Shown here: positions 45,240 to 53,713 of the stretch, in pieces
Numbering within the stretch: the stretch's first letter is position 1
Layout: each line of letters starts with the position of its first letter
NCBI RefSeq assembly: GCF_008727735.1
Contig: NZ_CP044227.1
Coordinates: forward strand, 2,830,001 to 2,894,000
Length of the DNA stretch: 64,000 nucleotides
From: Flintibacter sp. KGMB00164
Lineage (GTDB): Bacteria; Bacillota; Clostridia; Oscillospirales; Oscillospiraceae
Reading direction: 5' to 3'
The notes under the pieces: generated by a model
Seen by the model: only the letters and a program-made list of their open reading frames with translations
The model's database searches: none
Told to the model about the DNA's origin: nothing
Program-made: the position numbers and the translations under genes

Positions 45240-46838
45240 TCACTCCTCCTCCCTCTTGCTCTGCTCCAGCTGCTCCTGGGAAATGTTGGTGTCCTTGGCG
45301 ATGCCGGCAGGCTTGTCCTCATACTTGTTGGTCAGATCCAGCGCGCCGGTCATCATCAGGCCCAGCTCCTCCTTGCTGGTCTTGTGGGCGTGGACCACGC
45401 CCATCACCTTTCCGTGGCACAGGACCATGATCTTGTCGCACAGGGCCAGCATCACGTCCAGGTCCTCGCCCACAAAGAGGATGCCCACGCCGTCCTTTTT
45501 CTGCTGGTTGAGGATGTTATAGATGGCGTAGGAGGAGTTGATATCCAGGCCGCGCACCGGGTAGGCAGTGACGATGACGTTGGGACCGGCCTTGATCTCC
45601 CGGCCCAGCAGCACCTTCTGCACGTTGCCGCCGGACAGGCGGCGCACCGGCGTCTCGGTAGAGGGCGTCACCACGCCCAGCTGCTCAATGACCTGCTCCG
45701 CCGCCGCCCGGCCCGCCTTCCGGTCCACCAGGGGACCCTTGGTCTCGGAGTAGTTTTTCAGGATCATATTGTCCGTAATGGACATGGAGGGCGCCAGGCC
45801 CATGCCCAACCGGTCCTCCGGGATGAAGGACATGGAGATGCCCTTTTCCAAAATAGCCTTGGGGGAAAGGCCCACAATGTTGTCTCCCTTGTGGATCATC
45901 AGGCCCGACCGCACCGGCCGCAGGCCGGCAATGGCCTCGCACAGTTCCTTCTGGCCGCAGCCCGCAATGCCGGCCACGCCCAAAATCTCGCCGCCGCGGA
46001 TATAGAAGCTCACCTTGTCGATGGCCACCGCGCCCTCGTCGTTGTCGATGGTGAGGTCCCGGATCTCCAGCAGAGGCCGGGTCTTTTCCACCACAGGGCG
46101 CTCGATATTCAGGTCCACCTTCCGGCCCACCATCCACTCGGTGAGCTCCTGCTCGTTGGTCTGGGCCGTCTCTACGGTGGTGATGTACTCGCCCTTGCGC
46201 AGGATGGCCACCCGGTCGGAAATGTCCATCACCTCATTGAGCTTGTGGGTGATGATGATGATGGAGTGTCCCTGCTCCTTCATGCGGCGCAGCACCGCAA
46301 AGAGCTTTTGGATCTCCTGCACCGTCAAAACGGCGGTGGGCTCGTCCAAAATGATGACCTTGGCGCCGTAATACAGCACCTTGATGATCTCCAGGGTCTG
46401 CTTTTCCGACACGGCCATGTTCTTGACCTGCTTTTTGGGGTCGATGTCAAACCCAAACTTTTTGGCCATGGCCTCGATCTGGGCATAGCGGTCCTTTTTC
46501 AGCAAAAAGCCCGCCTTCTCCTTGCCCATCCAGATGTTGTCCGCGGCAGAGAACACCTCCACCAGCTTGAAGTGCTGGTGGACCATGCCGATCCCCAGGC
46601 GCTTGGCCTCCTGGGGGGAGTGGATGGACACGGACTTGCCCTCCACGAAGATCTCGCCTCCGTCGGGCTGGTAAATGCCGGAGAGCATATTCATCAGCGT
46701 AGTCTTGCCCGAGCCGTTCTCTCCCAACAGCGCCAGGATCTCGCCCCGGCGCAGGGTCAGGTTCACGTCCTTGTTGGCCACCACGCTTCCGAAGGTCTTG
46801 GTAATCCCCCGCATTTCAATGGCGTATTCCTCCGCCAT
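45240..46838 (-). CDS. ABC transporter ATP-binding protein, double NBD (nucleoside/BMP type)
   Basis: NupO-like ATPase with two fused nucleotide-binding domains, 532 residues. NBD1: GENGSGKTT (about 45), the loop VSEKQTLEIIK at the signature position, VIILDEPTAVLT. NBD2: GIAGCGQKE in place of Walker A, LSGGNVQKV, and VIVTAYPVRGLD, where the Walker B acidic residues are replaced. NBD2 is therefore probably catalytically weak, which is common in this family. The start at 46838 has GAGGGAG 9 nt upstream. A strong hairpin separates it from bmp. Confidence 0.92.
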   Translation of the reverse strand: MAEEYAIEMRGITKTFGSVVANKDVNLTLRRGEILALLGENGSGKTTLMNMLSGIYQPDGGEIFVEGKSVSIHSPQEAKRLGIGMVHQHFKLVEVFSAADNIWMGKEKAGFLLKKDRYAQIEAMAKKFGFDIDPKKQVKNMAVSEKQTLEIIKVLYYGAKVIILDEPTAVLTVQEIQKLFAVLRRMKEQGHSIIIITHKLNEVMDISDRVAILRKGEYITTVETAQTNEQELTEWMVGRKVDLNIERPVVEKTRPLLEIRDLTIDNDEGAVAIDKVSFYIRGGEILGVAGIAGCGQKELCEAIAGLRPVRSGLMIHKGDNIVGLSPKAILEKGISMSFIPEDRLGMGLAPSMSITDNMILKNYSETKGPLVDRKAGRAAAEQVIEQLGVVTPSTETPVRRLSGGNVQKVLLGREIKAGPNVIVTAYPVRGLDINSSYAIYNILNQQKKDGVGILFVGEDLDVMLALCDKIMVLCHGKVMGVVHAHKTSKEELGLMMTGALDLTNKYEDKPAGIAKDTNISQEQLEQSKREEE

Positions 46839-46946
46839 GGAATCACACTCCCTCTTTTGTATCTGCAAATCGTTGTCGGTTTTGTTTCAGGCTTGGTTTT
46901 TCCAGTTCAAACCGGACCTTGTTCCGGCCCAAACTGCAAAAATCAA

Positions 46947-46976
46947 AACCGGGCCGGCCGGTTGGCCGGCCCGGTT
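46947..46976 (-). terminator. Intercistronic hairpin between bmp and the ATPase gene
   Basis: AACCGGGCCGGCC with GGCCGGCCCGGTT and a weak U-rich tail (TTTTGATTTTT). It probably lowers the ABC genes relative to the binding protein rather than ending the operon. Confidence 0.6.
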
Positions 46977-47007
46977 GTTCGGGTCTTCAGACAGCTGCGC
47001 GGGCGGA

Positions 47008-48276
47008 TCAGGCCACCACAACGCCCTTCACCAGGTAGTTCATGCTGCCGGTGATGACGCTGTCCTCCACGGAGGGACCGCCGGCGGGCACGATCTCGGT
47101 GTTGGCGGCTACGACCACCTGGTCGTCCTTCACCTCATCCCGGTCGCTGGTGACCAGGGGAGCGTCCACCTTCTCGATGGTAGCCTTGCCGTCGGTGACG
47201 GTGATGTTCAGCTTCACGCCGGAGAACACATCCCACTCGCCGGAGGCGATCAGGGCCTTGACCTGGTCAATGGCGTCCTGAGTACCGGCAGCGCAGTTCT
47301 CGCTCAGGGGGGACACGTCAACCATGCCCTCATTCAGGCCGCCGTAGTAAGCGGGGCCGCCCATCTTCTCCACGAACTGGTCAGCGGACTCGCACTCCAT
47401 GGCGGTCTGGATGGCCAGCTTGTAGTACACATCCCAGTTCCACACGGGAGCGGTGAGGTGGGCAGCGGGGGCGTCGGCGGTCATGTCGGAGTTGTAGCCG
47501 CAGCCGAACTGGCCGGCCTTCTCCGCGGCCAGCTGGGGCTGAGCGGAGTCACAGTGCTGGGCGATCACACCGCAGCCGTAGCTCTTGATGAGCTCCTCGG
47601 CAAAGGCGTACTCGTTGACCTCGTCGGTCCAGGTGCCCAGCTCCTTGACATAGACGGTGGCGTTGGGGTTGACGGCCTGCACGCCCAGGGTGAAGCCGTT
47701 GATACCGGAGCAGGTCTCGGCGTACTCGGTATCATAGGCGGAGACATAGCCGATGTTGTTGTTGCCGGTCTCCAGGCTCTTGAGACCAGCGGCGATGCCG
47801 GCCAGGTAGCGGGCCTGATAGATACGGCCGAAGTAGTTATTGTAGTTGGTGTCGTTGCTCTTAAAGCCGGTGGCGTGGGAGAAGATCACGTCGGGATACT
47901 CCTGAGCCTTCACTTCCATCTCGTTGAGGTAACCGAAGGAGATGCCGAAGATGATGCTGCAGCCCTCACCCACCAGGGTGTCCACGGCGGCGCCCACCTG
48001 GGTGTCGTCCTCGGGAACCTGGTCCACGATGACCAGCTGGGTCTCGGGATCCATACCCAGCTCCTTCATGGCCTTGGTGATGCCGGTGTGATGGGCATAG
48101 GTGTAGCCGGCGGTGTCGCTCTTCTTGTTGATATAGATGGCGCCTACCTTAAAGTCGGAATTGCTGGTCTGGGAGCCGCTCTGGCTGCCGGAACCGCTGC
48201 CGGAGCCGCTGCTGCCGCAGGCAGCCAGGCCCAGGACCATGGCAAGAGCCAGTACAAGTGCGAGAATCTTCTTCAT
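47008..48276 (-). CDS. BMP-family substrate-binding lipoprotein
   Basis: Solute-binding lipoprotein of the basic membrane protein family, which captures nucleosides or purines for the ABC genes downstream. Of 422 residues, the first 20 are a signal with lipobox LAAC, followed by a Gly/Ser linker. The binding domain shows FKVGAIYINKKSDTAGYTYAHHTG, GCSIIFGISFGY, and FGRIYQARYLAGIAAG, all typical. The ligand is not readable; the neighbouring xpt points to a purine. The start at 48276 has GGAGG 8 nt upstream. Confidence 0.92.
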   Translation of the reverse strand: MKKILALVLALAMVLGLAACGSSGSGSGSGSQSGSQTSNSDFKVGAIYINKKSDTAGYTYAHHTGITKAMKELGMDPETQLVIVDQVPEDDTQVGAAVDTLVGEGCSIIFGISFGYLNEMEVKAQEYPDVIFSHATGFKSNDTNYNNYFGRIYQARYLAGIAAGLKSLETGNNNIGYVSAYDTEYAETCSGINGFTLGVQAVNPNATVYVKELGTWTDEVNEYAFAEELIKSYGCGVIAQHCDSAQPQLAAEKAGQFGCGYNSDMTADAPAAHLTAPVWNWDVYYKLAIQTAMECESADQFVEKMGGPAYYGGLNEGMVDVSPLSENCAAGTQDAIDQVKALIASGEWDVFSGVKLNITVTDGKATIEKVDAPLVTSDRDEVKDDQVVVAANTEIVPAGGPSVEDSVITGSMNYLVKGVVVA

Positions 48277-48368
48277 GTGCAAAGTTCCTCCTTGTTTTCT
48301 CATTCGTTTCCTATTCCTCTTTTTTATTAAAACCGGTTTTCCCGGTTTTAACCACGGTAAGGGGACGC

Positions 48369-48944
48369 TCAGTCCACGAACTCCACGCCGGTCTCCTCGT
48401 TCATACTCTTGACTCTTGCCAAAGATTCCACCCGCAGGCCCTCGGCGCGCAGGCGGTCACCGCCGGGCTGGAAGGCCTTCTCGATGACGATGCCGGCGCC
48501 CACCAGCTCCGCTCCGGCATCCTTCACCAGCTTGGCCAGCCCCTCCAGGGCGGCGCCGTTGGCCAGGAAGTCATCGATGAGCAGCACCTTGTCGCCCGGG
48601 CCCAAAAACTCCTTGGCCACAATGATGTTGTACACACGGCCGTGGGTAAAAGACTCCACCTGGGAGGTGTACACCTCACCGGCGATGTTCTTGGTCTGGT
48701 TCTTTTTGGCAAAAATCACCGGACAGTGGAAAAACTGCGCCGTGATACAGGCGATCCCAATGCCCGAAGCCTCAATCGTCAGGATCTTGTTCACGTCGCA
48801 GTCTGCAAATCTGCGCTTAAATTCTTTGCCGATCTCCGCGAAGAGATCGACATCCATCTGGTGATTCAGAAAACTGTCCACCTTCAGCACGTCGGTGCCC
48901 TTGACCTTCCCATCTTTGCGAATCCGTTCCTTCAAAAGCTCCAT
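48369..48944 (-). CDS. xpt: Xanthine phosphoribosyltransferase
   Basis: Salvages xanthine to XMP with PRPP. The 191-residue protein is normal length, with the type I PRPP motif VLLIDDFLANGAAL (about residues 125-138) and the xpt start pattern LLKERIRKDGKVKGTDVLKVDSFLNHQMD. The ATG at 48944 follows AAAGGGTGG at 11 nt. It precedes the bmp importer by 92 bp with no strong terminator, so uptake and salvage may be coexpressed. No guanine riboswitch is visible in the leader, unlike xpt in Bacillus. Confidence 0.95.
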   Translation of the reverse strand: MELLKERIRKDGKVKGTDVLKVDSFLNHQMDVDLFAEIGKEFKRRFADCDVNKILTIEASGIGIACITAQFFHCPVIFAKKNQTKNIAGEVYTSQVESFTHGRVYNIIVAKEFLGPGDKVLLIDDFLANGAALEGLAKLVKDAGAELVGAGIVIEKAFQPGGDRLRAEGLRVESLARVKSMNEETGVEFVD

Positions 48945-49002
48945 AGGCCGGCCGCCACCCTTTCTATCTGTAAAATATAAACAAATAATGCACGGAAACA
49001 AC

Positions 49003-49078
49003 GGCGTGGCCCGACAGTGCGGGCCACGATCCGATAGAAATACATTTTTATTGTACAAAATAATTGCCCATTGTGCAA
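49003..49078 (-). promoter_or_regulatory. xpt promoter and leader hairpin
   Basis: TTGCAC (49073-49078) and TACAAT (49050-49055) with a 17-bp spacer. The leader contains CGTGGCCCG/CGGGCCACG (49005-49028) without a U run. No purine riboswitch core was found. Confidence 0.65.
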
Positions 49079-49126
49079 TCCCTTTTCTAAATTTTTTGTG
49101 ACCGGACTGTGAAAGCAATAAAAAAA

Positions 49127-49153
49127 GCCTCTCCCAACTGGGAGAGGCTTGAA
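49127..49153 (-). terminator. Terminator of rpsF-ssb-rpsR
   Basis: AAGCCTCTCCCA with TGGGAGAGGCTT and a long U run on the minus strand. Confidence 0.93.
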
Positions 49154-49162
49154 GCAATGCAA

Positions 49163-49408
49163 TTAGTCGGTGACGTAGGGCAGCAGGGCGACCTGACGGG
49201 CGCGCTTGATGGCCTCGGTCAGCTGACGCTGATGCATGGCGCAGGTGCCGGTGGTGCGGCGGGGCAGGATCTTTCCGCGCTCGGAAGTATAGCGGCGCAG
49301 CTTGGCAGCGTCCTTGTAGTCGATGCACTCGACCTTGTCCACGCAGAAGGCACAGACCTTGCGGCGCTTGCGGCCGCGGGGAGCCCGGTTTTCACGTTCC
49401 ATAGCCAT
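49163..49408 (-). CDS. rpsR: 30S ribosomal protein S18
   Basis: Small-subunit protein that binds S6 and the central domain of 16S rRNA. The 81-residue protein has the family core [57 protein letters not shown]. Cys residues at the N terminus (VCAFC) suggest the zinc-binding form. The start at 49408 has AAGGAGG 8 nt upstream. It is last in rpsF-ssb-rpsR, the conserved order. Confidence 0.97.
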   Translation of the reverse strand: MAMERENRAPRGRKRRKVCAFCVDKVECIDYKDAAKLRRYTSERGKILPRRTTGTCAMHQRQLTEAIKRARQVALLPYVTD

Positions 49409-49447
49409 GAGAGTAACCTCCTTTTACGACCATATACGGTCTAAGAT

Positions 49448-49963
49448 TTAAAACGGCAGCTCGCCGTCGTCGTCAGAGAGTTCGGCAAACTGGTCGCCGC
49501 CCATGGAGGGGGCGCCGTAGCCGGAGGGGGCCGCAGGTGCGGCCGGAGCAGCGGGGGAAGCGTAACCGCCGGAGGCATAGCCGCCGGAGTATCCGCCGCC
49601 GGAGGCGTAGCCGGAGCTCTGATAGCCTCCGTCGCCGTCCCGCTTGGAGTCGCCGAAGTAGACGTTATCCGCCACGATCTCGGCGCTGCGGCGCTTGCCG
49701 CCGTCTTTATCCGTCCAATCCCGGATCTGCAGCCGGCCCTCTACCACGGCCATGCGGCCCTTGGTGAAGTAGCGGCTGACAAACTCGCCGGTCTGGCGCC
49801 AGGCTACCACGTCGATAAAGTCGGTGGAGCGCTCGCCAGTGGACTTGTCCTTAAAATCCCGGTCCACCGCAAGGGTGAAGGAGGCCACAGCGGTCCCAGT
49901 CTGGGTATGGCGCAGCTCCGGGTCACGGGTCAGGCGACCCATGATAATGATTCGATTGAGCAT
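49448..49963 (-). CDS. ssb: Single-stranded DNA-binding protein
   Basis: Coats single-stranded DNA in replication and repair. Of 171 residues, 1-105 are the OB fold (MLNRIIIMGRLTRDPELRHT, FIDVVAWRQTGEFVSRYFTKG), then a Gly/Tyr/Ala-rich linker and the acidic partner-binding tip DDDGELPF. Length is normal. It lies between rpsF (12 bp) and rpsR (39 bp). GGGGGAG lies 5 nt upstream of the ATG. Confidence 0.97.
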   Translation of the reverse strand: MLNRIIIMGRLTRDPELRHTQTGTAVASFTLAVDRDFKDKSTGERSTDFIDVVAWRQTGEFVSRYFTKGRMAVVEGRLQIRDWTDKDGGKRRSAEIVADNVYFGDSKRDGDGGYQSSGYASGGGYSGGYASGGYASPAAPAAPAAPSGYGAPSMGGDQFAELSDDDGELPF

Positions 49964-49975
49964 TTTAGCTCCCCC

Positions 49976-50272
49976 TTACTGGTCCTTGCAGACGATGAGG
50001 GAACGCATCACGCCGTCGGTGATCCGGAAAATACGGTCCAGCTCGGCGGGGATAGCGGCAGCGGCGTTGAAGGTCATCAGGACGTAGTAGCCCTCCATCA
50101 GATCGTTGATGGGATAGGCCAGACGGCGCTTGCCCCACTCGTCGATCTCGGAGACGGTACCGTTAGCCTCCACGACGGCCTTGAACTTCGCAACCAGAGC
50201 AGCGATGGCCTCCTCGCTCAGAGCGGGGTCCAGGATATACATCGCCTCGTAGTTCGCAGTGATCTTTGCCAT
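49976..50272 (-). CDS. rpsF: 30S ribosomal protein S6
   Basis: Small-subunit protein that forms a pair with S18. The 98-residue protein has the family pattern YEAMYILDPALSEEAIAALVAKF and GKRRLAYPINDLMEGYYVLMTF. It heads rpsF-ssb-rpsR. The leader (about 85 nt) contains a CCCGG/CCGGG hairpin that may be the S6:S18-binding autoregulatory site known in other Firmicutes. AAGGAGG lies 10 nt before the start. Confidence 0.97.
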   Translation of the reverse strand: MAKITANYEAMYILDPALSEEAIAALVAKFKAVVEANGTVSEIDEWGKRRLAYPINDLMEGYYVLMTFNAAAAIPAELDRIFRITDGVMRSLIVCKDQ

Positions 50273-50289
50273 GTTTCTTGCACCTCCTT

Positions 50290-50391
50290 ATGGTCTTGTG
50301 GCCCCCGGTCTTCATGCCGGGAGCAAGGATAAGGCCCGCCTTCTCAGGAAGACAGGCCTAATTATTATATCTGATTTTGTCCAGAAGTCAA
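50290..50391 (-). promoter_or_regulatory. rpsF promoter and candidate S6:S18 leader
   Basis: TTGACT (50386-50391) and TATAAT (50364-50369) with a 16-bp spacer. The leader holds GGCGGGCC and CCCGG/CCGGG pairing elements near 50300-50345. Assignment to the rpsF leader family is inference from position. Confidence 0.5.
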
Positions 50392-50411
50392 GGGGTTACC
50401 TCTATAATAAT

Positions 50412-51332
50412 TTAAAATTTTTCCACTTTGAGGTCCTCCCGGGGGAGCTTTTCCCAGGAAAAGAGGGGGACGAGCTGCTGGGCGGTGATGGGCGCGGGCT
50501 CGGGAATGAGACCGGCCAGATGGGCCAGGCGGCCCAAAAGCTCGGGCGCGGTATACCGGCTCTGGAGCTCCCCCAGCTCCTGGTCCCGGTCCCGCTTGGC
50601 CAGCCGCCGCCCGTCGGCGGCCAGCAGCAAAGGCACGTGGCCATACTCCGGCTCCGGCAGCCCCAGCAGCCGCTGGAGATAGATCTGCCGTGGTGTGGAC
50701 GAGAGCAGGTCGCTGCCCCGCACCACCTGGGTTACCCCCATGGCGGCGTCGTCCACTACCACCGCCAGCTGGTAGGCGTACACCCCGTCGGAGCGGCGCA
50801 AAATGAAGTCTCCGCAGTCGGTTTTTAAGTCCTCTTTGTATTCTCCCTGTAAAAGATCGCGGAATGTAATGGATTCCTGACCCACTTTGACCCGCCAGGC
50901 CGGGCGGCGGGTCTGGCTGAGAGCCTCCCGCTCCGCCTCGGTCAGCCGGGAACAGCGGCCGTCGTAGATCGTTTGGCCGTCGCTGCGGTGAGGCGCCGAG
51001 GCGGCCAGGCGCTCAGCCCGGGTGCAGTAGCAGGGATAGATAAGGCCCCGCTCCTCCAGGGCGTGGAAGGCCTCCGCATATACCGCCGTGCGCTCCGACT
51101 GGTACACCGGCTGGTTGTCCCAGGTGAGTCCAAGCCACTCCAGATCCCGCATCACCTGGTCGCACCAGGCCCGGGTACACCGGTCCGGGTCCAGGTCCTC
51201 CAGCCGCAGCACCATCTCGCCCCCCTGGCTCCGGGCGCTGAGCCAGGCCAGCAGCGCCGACCACAGGTTGCCCAGGTGCATCCGTCCGCTGGGGCTGGGG
51301 GCAAAGCGGCCCCGCACTGTTTTCTGTTCCAT
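50412..51332 (-). CDS. gluQ: Glutamyl-Q tRNA(Asp) synthetase
   Basis: Attaches glutamate to queuosine-34 of tRNA-Asp. The 306-residue protein is a truncated class I GluRS fold without the anticodon-binding domain. Motifs: RFAPSPSGRMHLGN (HIGH equivalent, about residues 8-21), the zinc ligands in YPCYCTRAE, and RLAKRDRDQEL (KMSKS equivalent, about 252). The start at 51332 has GGAGG 10 nt upstream; a longer frame to 51494 crosses the divergent promoter. It is a single gene, divergent from the sigma factor. Confidence 0.93.
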   Translation of the reverse strand: MEQKTVRGRFAPSPSGRMHLGNLWSALLAWLSARSQGGEMVLRLEDLDPDRCTRAWCDQVMRDLEWLGLTWDNQPVYQSERTAVYAEAFHALEERGLIYPCYCTRAERLAASAPHRSDGQTIYDGRCSRLTEAEREALSQTRRPAWRVKVGQESITFRDLLQGEYKEDLKTDCGDFILRRSDGVYAYQLAVVVDDAAMGVTQVVRGSDLLSSTPRQIYLQRLLGLPEPEYGHVPLLLAADGRRLAKRDRDQELGELQSRYTAPELLGRLAHLAGLIPEPAPITAQQLVPLFSWEKLPREDLKVEKF

Positions 51333-51396
51333 GGTCCGCCCCTCCTCTCCTTGTTGTGCCAAGGATACCACACCCCGCCGCCTCCCTGCAAGGCTC

Positions 51397-51426
51397 TTGC
51401 CAGAAAGCCCCAAGGGCGGGTATAAT
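51397..51426 (+). promoter_or_regulatory. Promoter of the ECF sigma operon
   Basis: TTGCCA (51397-51402) and TATAAT (51421-51426) with an 18-bp spacer, about 90 bp before the sigma gene. It is of housekeeping type; no ECF autoregulatory promoter was recognised. Confidence 0.55.
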
Positions 51427-51515
51427 GGAGGGCGAAAAAATCCCAGAAATTTTTTCGTCTCCACGCAATAAAATGCCCCCGTTCCCCATTTCATAAATGA
51501 CAGGAGAAATGCGCC

Positions 51516-52094
51516 ATGCTGATGCTATTGGCAGCACTGCAAAGTGAATATGGCGTCCCCGACCCCCAGCAGCTGGAAGAGCTGATGGCGGGCCTGGCCG
51601 CCGGAGACCGGGAATCTCTGGCTCAGCTGTACCATCGCACCCGGGCGGCGGTATACGGCCTGGCCCTGTCCATTCTGGGCAGCGGACACGACGCGGAGGA
51701 CGTGACCCAGGACACCTACGTGACCGCCTGGGAGAAGTGCCACCTCTACCGCCCTCAGGGCACCCCCATGGCCTGGCTGCTCACCATCACCCGGAACCTG
51801 GCCCGCATGAAGCTGCGGGACCGGGGCCGCACCCAGGACCTTGGAGAGGAGCAGTGGCACGCTATCCCCGCCCAGTCCCCCTCGGTGACCCCCGAGGACC
51901 GGGCCGTGCTGGAGGCCGCTCTCAACATCCTCAGCGACCAGGAACGGCAGATCGTGGTGCTCCACGCCGCGGCCGGTCTCAAACACCGGGAGATCGCCAA
52001 GCTGCTGGAGCTGCCTTTGCCCACCGTGCTGTCCAAGTATCGCAGAGCCCTGTCAAAACTCAAGACCAAACTGGAAGGAGATGACGCCCTATGA
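51516..52094 (+). CDS. ECF-type RNA polymerase sigma factor
   Basis: Alternative sigma factor of 192 residues. Region 2 is about residues 30-95 (HRTRAAVYGLALSILGSGHDAEDVTQDTYVTAWEK) and region 4 about 130-185 (LNILSDQERQIVVLHAAAGLKHREIAKLLELPLPTVLSKYRRAL); region 3 is absent, as in ECF factors. The start has AGGAG 9 nt upstream. The stop overlaps the start of the next gene (ATGA), a membrane anti-sigma factor that is very probably its partner. The signal that frees it is unknown. Confidence 0.92.
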   Translation: MLMLLAALQSEYGVPDPQQLEELMAGLAAGDRESLAQLYHRTRAAVYGLALSILGSGHDAEDVTQDTYVTAWEKCHLYRPQGTPMAWLLTITRNLARMKLRDRGRTQDLGEEQWHAIPAQSPSVTPEDRAVLEAALNILSDQERQIVVLHAAAGLKHREIAKLLELPLPTVLSKYRRALSKLKTKLEGDDAL

Positions 52095-53662
52095 CAGACC
52101 ATGAGTTGGAACGCAGGCTGCGCACCGCCCTGGATCACGCCGCCCCCAACGACCTGGAGGGCGTGCTCTCCCGGTGTGAAACGGGGAAAGGAACTGTGAT
52201 CGACATGACAAATGCCGTGGAAACGAAGAAGAAAAAGAAACGCTGGGCTCCCCTGGCGGCGGCCGCCTGTCTGGCCCTGGTGCTGGTTGGCGGCGGCGGA
52301 GGCTACTACTATTACAGCGCCAACAACGCCGTGGCCTCTCTGGTATCCCTGGACGTGAACCCCAGCATCCAGCTGGAGGTTAATAAAAACGAAAAAGTTC
52401 TCTCTGCCACCCCCATGAACGACGACGGAGCGGAGATTTTGGACGGCATGGACCTGAAAGGCACCCAGGCCGACGTGGCTATGTACGCTATCATCGGCTC
52501 CCTCCTGCAGCACGGCTATGTGGATGAGCTGGCCAACTCCATCCTCATCACCGTGGAAGACGACGACCAGGCGCGGGGCGAGAAGCTCCAGCAGGAGCTC
52601 ACCGCCCAGGCCGACGCCGCCCTGGCCAATGCTCAGGTGAACGGCGCGGTGCTGGCTCAGACCCTCCAGAACAGCGAGGAGCTCAGTCAAAAGGCCCAGG
52701 AGTACGGCATTTCCACTGGCAAGGCGGCCCTGATCCAGGCCATCGTGGCGGGCAGCAACAACACCAAGACCTTTGAGGATCTGGTGGGCCTGTCCATCAA
52801 CGAGCTGAACCTCCTCTATACCGCCCAGGCTCCTCTGGAAGGACAGACTTCCGGCAATGAGCAGAACACCGGCACAGCCAACACCGCCCCCATTACCACC
52901 TCCGGCTCCGCCAGCCAGAGCGCCTACATCGGCCTGGAGGCCGCCAAGGAGGCCGCTTTGAAGCACGCTGGGGTCTCCGCCTCTGACGCCACCTTTGTGG
53001 AGGCCGAGTACGACTATGACGATGGACGCATGGTCTATGAGGTGGAATTCCACGTGAAGGGCACCGAATACGACTATGAGATCGACGCCCAGACTGGGGC
53101 GGTGGTGAAGTATAAGAACGAGCAGAACGGCGCCAACACCGGCGCCTCCGGTTCTGCCAATACCTCCTCCTTCATCGGGGAGAGCGCCGCCAAGGCCGCC
53201 GCCCTCAACCACGCCGGGGTCAGCGAGAGCAGCACCAAATACTGCAACGCCTGGCTGGAGTACGACGACGGCCGCGCCGAGTGCTATGAGGTGGAATTTA
53301 TGGCGGGCAACACCCGCTATGAGTACAAGATCGCTCTCACCTCCGCCACCGTGCTGGAGAGCGAGCGGGAGAGCTACGGCGGCTCTGGAAGCTCTGGACA
53401 ATCCACCGGCCAGAGCGGCAGCCAGACCAGCGGCGGCTCCGGCACTTCCTCCACCGACATCGGTGCGGAAAAGGCCAAATCCATCGCCCTCAACCACGCG
53501 GGGGTCAGCGCCAGCCAGACCTCTGAGATGAAGGTGGAGCAGGACTGGGACGACGGCGTTCTGGAGTATGAAGTGGAGTTCAAGGCCGGCGGGGTGGAGT
53601 ATGAGTACACCATCCACGGCGGAACGGGACAGATTTTGAAGTACGAATCCGATCGGGATTAA
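52091..53662 (+). CDS. RsgI-like membrane anti-sigma factor with three PepSY domains
   Basis: Single-pass membrane protein of 523 residues, coupled to the ECF sigma gene. Residues 1-50 are cytoplasmic and basic; a membrane segment lies at about 52-75. Next is a domain with VASLVSLDVNPSIQLEVNKNEKVLSATPMNDDG, the pattern of the RsgI extracellular domain, where the Asn-Pro bond is a known self-cleavage site in relatives. The C-terminal half has three PepSY-like repeats, each with a KxxALNHAGVS helix and an E(Y/F)xxDGxxxYEVEF strand (about 280-345, 365-425, 455-520), joined by Ser/Gly/Gln linkers. It probably senses an envelope signal. A terminator follows. Confidence 0.85.
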   Translation: MTDHELERRLRTALDHAAPNDLEGVLSRCETGKGTVIDMTNAVETKKKKKRWAPLAAAACLALVLVGGGGGYYYYSANNAVASLVSLDVNPSIQLEVNKNEKVLSATPMNDDGAEILDGMDLKGTQADVAMYAIIGSLLQHGYVDELANSILITVEDDDQARGEKLQQELTAQADAALANAQVNGAVLAQTLQNSEELSQKAQEYGISTGKAALIQAIVAGSNNTKTFEDLVGLSINELNLLYTAQAPLEGQTSGNEQNTGTANTAPITTSGSASQSAYIGLEAAKEAALKHAGVSASDATFVEAEYDYDDGRMVYEVEFHVKGTEYDYEIDAQTGAVVKYKNEQNGANTGASGSANTSSFIGESAAKAAALNHAGVSESSTKYCNAWLEYDDGRAECYEVEFMAGNTRYEYKIALTSATVLESERESYGGSGSSGQSTGQSGSQTSGGSGTSSTDIGAEKAKSIALNHAGVSASQTSEMKVEQDWDDGVLEYEVEFKAGGVEYEYTIHGGTGQILKYESDRD

Positions 53663-53668
53663 GAAGAA

Positions 53669-53703
53669 AGCCCTGGCTGTCAACGGCAGCCAGGGCTATT
53701 TGT
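53669..53703 (+). terminator. Terminator of the sigma/anti-sigma operon
   Basis: AGCCCTGGCTG with CAGCCAGGGCT and TATTTGTTT, directly behind the stop. Confidence 0.9.
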
Positions 53704-53713
53704 TTGGGGAAAA

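Noticed and set aside
48945-49080. Guanine riboswitch in the xpt leader.
   Set aside because: None of the conserved core segments of the purine aptamer is present; only a single GC hairpin was found.
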